From: Dactylonectria macrodidyma
Lineage: Eukaryota > Ascomycota > Sordariomycetes > Hypocreales > Nectriaceae
Length of the DNA: 64,000 nt
Direction of reading: 5' to 3'
Assembly (NCBI GenBank): GCA_020744425.1
Contig: JAGMUV010000043.1
Location: 186,001-250,000, forward strand
Positions 62,030-64,000 of this stretch are shown here, piece by piece (positions within the stretch are counted from its first letter, which is position 1; each line of letters opens with the position of its first letter). Made by a program: the position numbers and the translations under genes. The notes under the pieces are model-generated. The model saw only the letters and a list, made by a program, of their open reading frames with translations, was not told the DNA's origin and made no database searches.

Positions 62030-64000
62030 ATGGACTCGTTCGATGAAGAGGTAGAGGATATCGCCTCAACGCCGCCGCCGCCCTCCGAGCCGTCAACCAG
62101 TTCGGCCTCGACGAAATCTGCACCCAGCAGGTTTCCAGACTATGAGGCTTGGACGACCGATAAATTCAAGCGTTTCCCCGGTTTCACGATATGTCACGAC
62201 CCTTCTCGAGAGCGGACATGGTGGTGGCAATTGTCAAAAGTAAATGAGAAGATGCCATGCATATGAGGGTTGTAGAGAGTCTATTAGCCTTAATCACTGC
62301 CCAAGTCAAGAGGACGAAGGTCCCAGTTATATACACAACAACGGTGCCCAAGTGGGTCGGGACGCCTCCTCGGCTGGAGCGGAATATCTTTGACAGCAAT
62401 TCGGATTCAGAATGAAGGACAACAGGTCGCAACCCCACAAGATCGTATGGATATGCGAGAGATGCTTCCTCCGTAACGGGCTGAAGACTACACATTATGT
62501 CTTCATCGCTTCCACTGCAGGAGGCATTGTCCGGCATCTGAGCAGGGAGCATAAGGCCGTGGTTTGTGCCATCTCTCCGCGCCCTGTCTCGCGTCGCTCG
62601 ATGATGCGCGCTAACTTGTCAGCCGCCTTCTAGACAAAGGGCAGGCCCAGCTGCCGGTGCAGAACGGAACCTACTTGATATGCTTCACGCCGACCCAACG
62701 AACCCTCGAGACCAGACCCTTCTCGGCAATCTGCATACGTTATTCGATCCGAAGATGAATCAATTGCTCCTGCTCGACTGGCTTACACACGATAACCTTC
62801 CGTTCAACCTCGTAAACTCTGACCGTTTCAGACGACTCCTTCTCTACAACAACCCGTCTCTTCAGGAAGGCCAGATACCAACGGGCAAGACGCTTGTGAA
62901 TCTGCTATCGAACGAGTACGAACGAGCCCTTGGTCCCCTTCGCACGCTCCTTCAAAATGCAAGAAGTATGATTCATTTTACTTTCGATGGCTGGACTTCT
63001 CGACAAAACACGTCATTCCTTGGCATCAACGCCCACTTTATCGACCGAGATTGGAAACAATGGAGAATCCTTTTGGCTCTGCCAGCCCTCAGGAAACGTC
63101 ATACTGGAGCCGCGCTGGCGGATGAAGTTGCAGATACAATATGCACGTTTGGTCTTGAAGACAAGTACCGGCCCGCGCGTCAACTCTTGCACTGGCCGGC
63201 AAACTGACAGTATTACTCCGTTTCAGAATAGGATACTTCACACTTGACAACGCTACGAACAATGATACGGCAATGGAAGCGCTTGCTGCCGAGTTCGATT
63301 TCGACAAACATGAGCGTCGCATTCGCTGTGGCCCTCATTTTCTGAATCTGACAGTTCGAGCTATGATGTACGGGAGCAAACGAGACAATTTCGACGAGTT
63401 GCTTGCTCACTGGGGCGATAAGGACTTCATGACCGAAAAGGAGCAACGCCAGTTGTCTGACGCTATCAACGAGCTGGCGACCGACGACGAGTTCGGTGTG
63501 CTGAGTATGGAGGAAGACTTCGAGCTCGAAATAGGCCTTGAGGAGGGCGAGAACCAGTACCCAGTCCCCGAGACGATTAACGCGGAGGAAGTGGACAAGT
63601 ACCGCAAGTTTGGGCCGTTTGGTAAGCTACACAATATTGGCATTGCTCTTCGAACGCGCAGTCAACTTCTCGAGGACTTTTATGAAGCTCAACGGCAAAC
63701 CGCCCCGACCGAACCTGTCCTTGCTTGGGTTCAAAACGTCTGCACTCGCTGGCAATCCGATGAGGCAATGGCCTCACGCGCTCTGCTGAAACGTGCAGCT
63801 TTGAACAGGATGCTGTCCACCATCGAAGAACGATGGCTTAGCGAAGGCGGCAAAGAGCGAGACAAATCAGCTTTACTGAAAGATAAGCTTTCGCTTGAGG
63901 AATGGAAGGTTGTTGCCGCGATTCAGAAGGTCCTTCAACCGTTCAAGGTTGCCTCAAAGCAACTCCAGGGTGAAGGTGTTGCTGGTCTCCGCTCAACCGC
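62030..64000 (+). pseudogene. hAT transposase, fourth lineage, runs off right edge
   Basis: ATG 62030 ([13 protein letters not shown]). The frame is interrupted after WWWQ by a solo LTR and resumes with [11 protein letters not shown] and a BED finger [11 protein letters not shown]...RHLSREHK. A frameshift near 62600-62630 precedes [16 protein letters not shown]. The core follows: [14 protein letters not shown] (D), intron 63165-63226, [13 protein letters not shown] (D), [28 protein letters not shown] and [11 protein letters not shown]. The hATC region lies beyond the window. Lesions are one LTR insertion and one frameshift. Confidence 0.87.
62232..62395. repeat. Solo LTR inside hAT transposase (copy 2 of this LTR family)
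   Basis: 164 bp, TGTCAAAAG...ATCTTTGACA, flanked by GCAAT on both sides (62227-62231, 62396-62400). Removing it with one GCAAT restores the codons W-W-Q-F-G-F of the hAT N-terminus. Confidence 0.96.

Noticed and set aside
59243..62395. The two LTR-like copies as the paired LTRs of one retrotransposon
   Set aside because: The right copy has its own perfect GCAAT duplication on both sides, so it is a separate solo insertion, and the interval holds hAT sequence, not gag/pol.

Overview
The window is transposon-rich DNA of a filamentous ascomycete (Pezizomycotina, most likely a Sordariomycete; genus not determinable from sequence alone). The evidence is short GT-AG introns of about 45-100 nt, a Zn2Cys6 regulator, type-B carboxylesterases of fungal secretory type, and the element families typical of such genomes: piggyBac, Mutator-like (MULE), Fot1/pogo, Copia, Crypton/GCR1_C, hAT, Helitron and a Tad-like LINE. 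No bacterial-type features, CRISPR arrays or rRNA genes were seen.

Layout. 1-975: 3' part of a piggyBac-like transposase. 1047-3367 (-): frameshifted MULE transposase. 4173-6386: complete Fot1/pogo element with 41-bp terminal inverted repeats (TIRs), TA target sites and a transposase that splices to an open 548-aa frame. 6.6-7.5 kb: MULE fragment and a Copia solo LTR. 7732-12508: a host-gene island with two divergent secreted carboxylesterases (528 and 563 aa after splicing). 13017-18089: full-length Copia element with one in-frame UGA between gag and pol. 18.1-21.6 kb: a palindromic MITE, a second pogo element broken by a 196-bp insertion, and a solo LTR. 21972-23420 (-): an FAD-dependent oxidoreductase gene. 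24.36-25.56 kb: a decayed pogo element.

25.86-46.57 kb is a Russian-doll nest. A Crypton-like GCR1_C gene is split by hAT-A (26362-46093). hAT-A is split by hAT-B (26964-43911). hAT-B holds Helitron material with an apparently intact 2250-aa Rep-helicase gene (33420-40297), a divergent intact 487-aa gene that may be its partner (30493-32025), and a truncated N-terminal piece of another Helitron protein. The hAT-B transposase is itself interrupted by a solo LTR with perfect target-site duplications.

46.6-49.7 kb is gene-poor. 49757-51037 encodes a Zn2Cys6 transcription factor. 51.4-57.07 kb is a Tad-like LINE with intact ORF1 and frameshifted ORF2. 57.3-64.0 kb holds three more hAT relics, a 412-bp non-autonomous hAT with perfect 8-bp duplications, and two LTRs of another family.

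Four host-type genes (two esterases, one flavoenzyme, one regulator) therefore sit in about 55 kb of mobile DNA. The elements and their order of insertion are the main content. The Helitron gene pair and the exactly reconstructable insertions are the most interesting parts.
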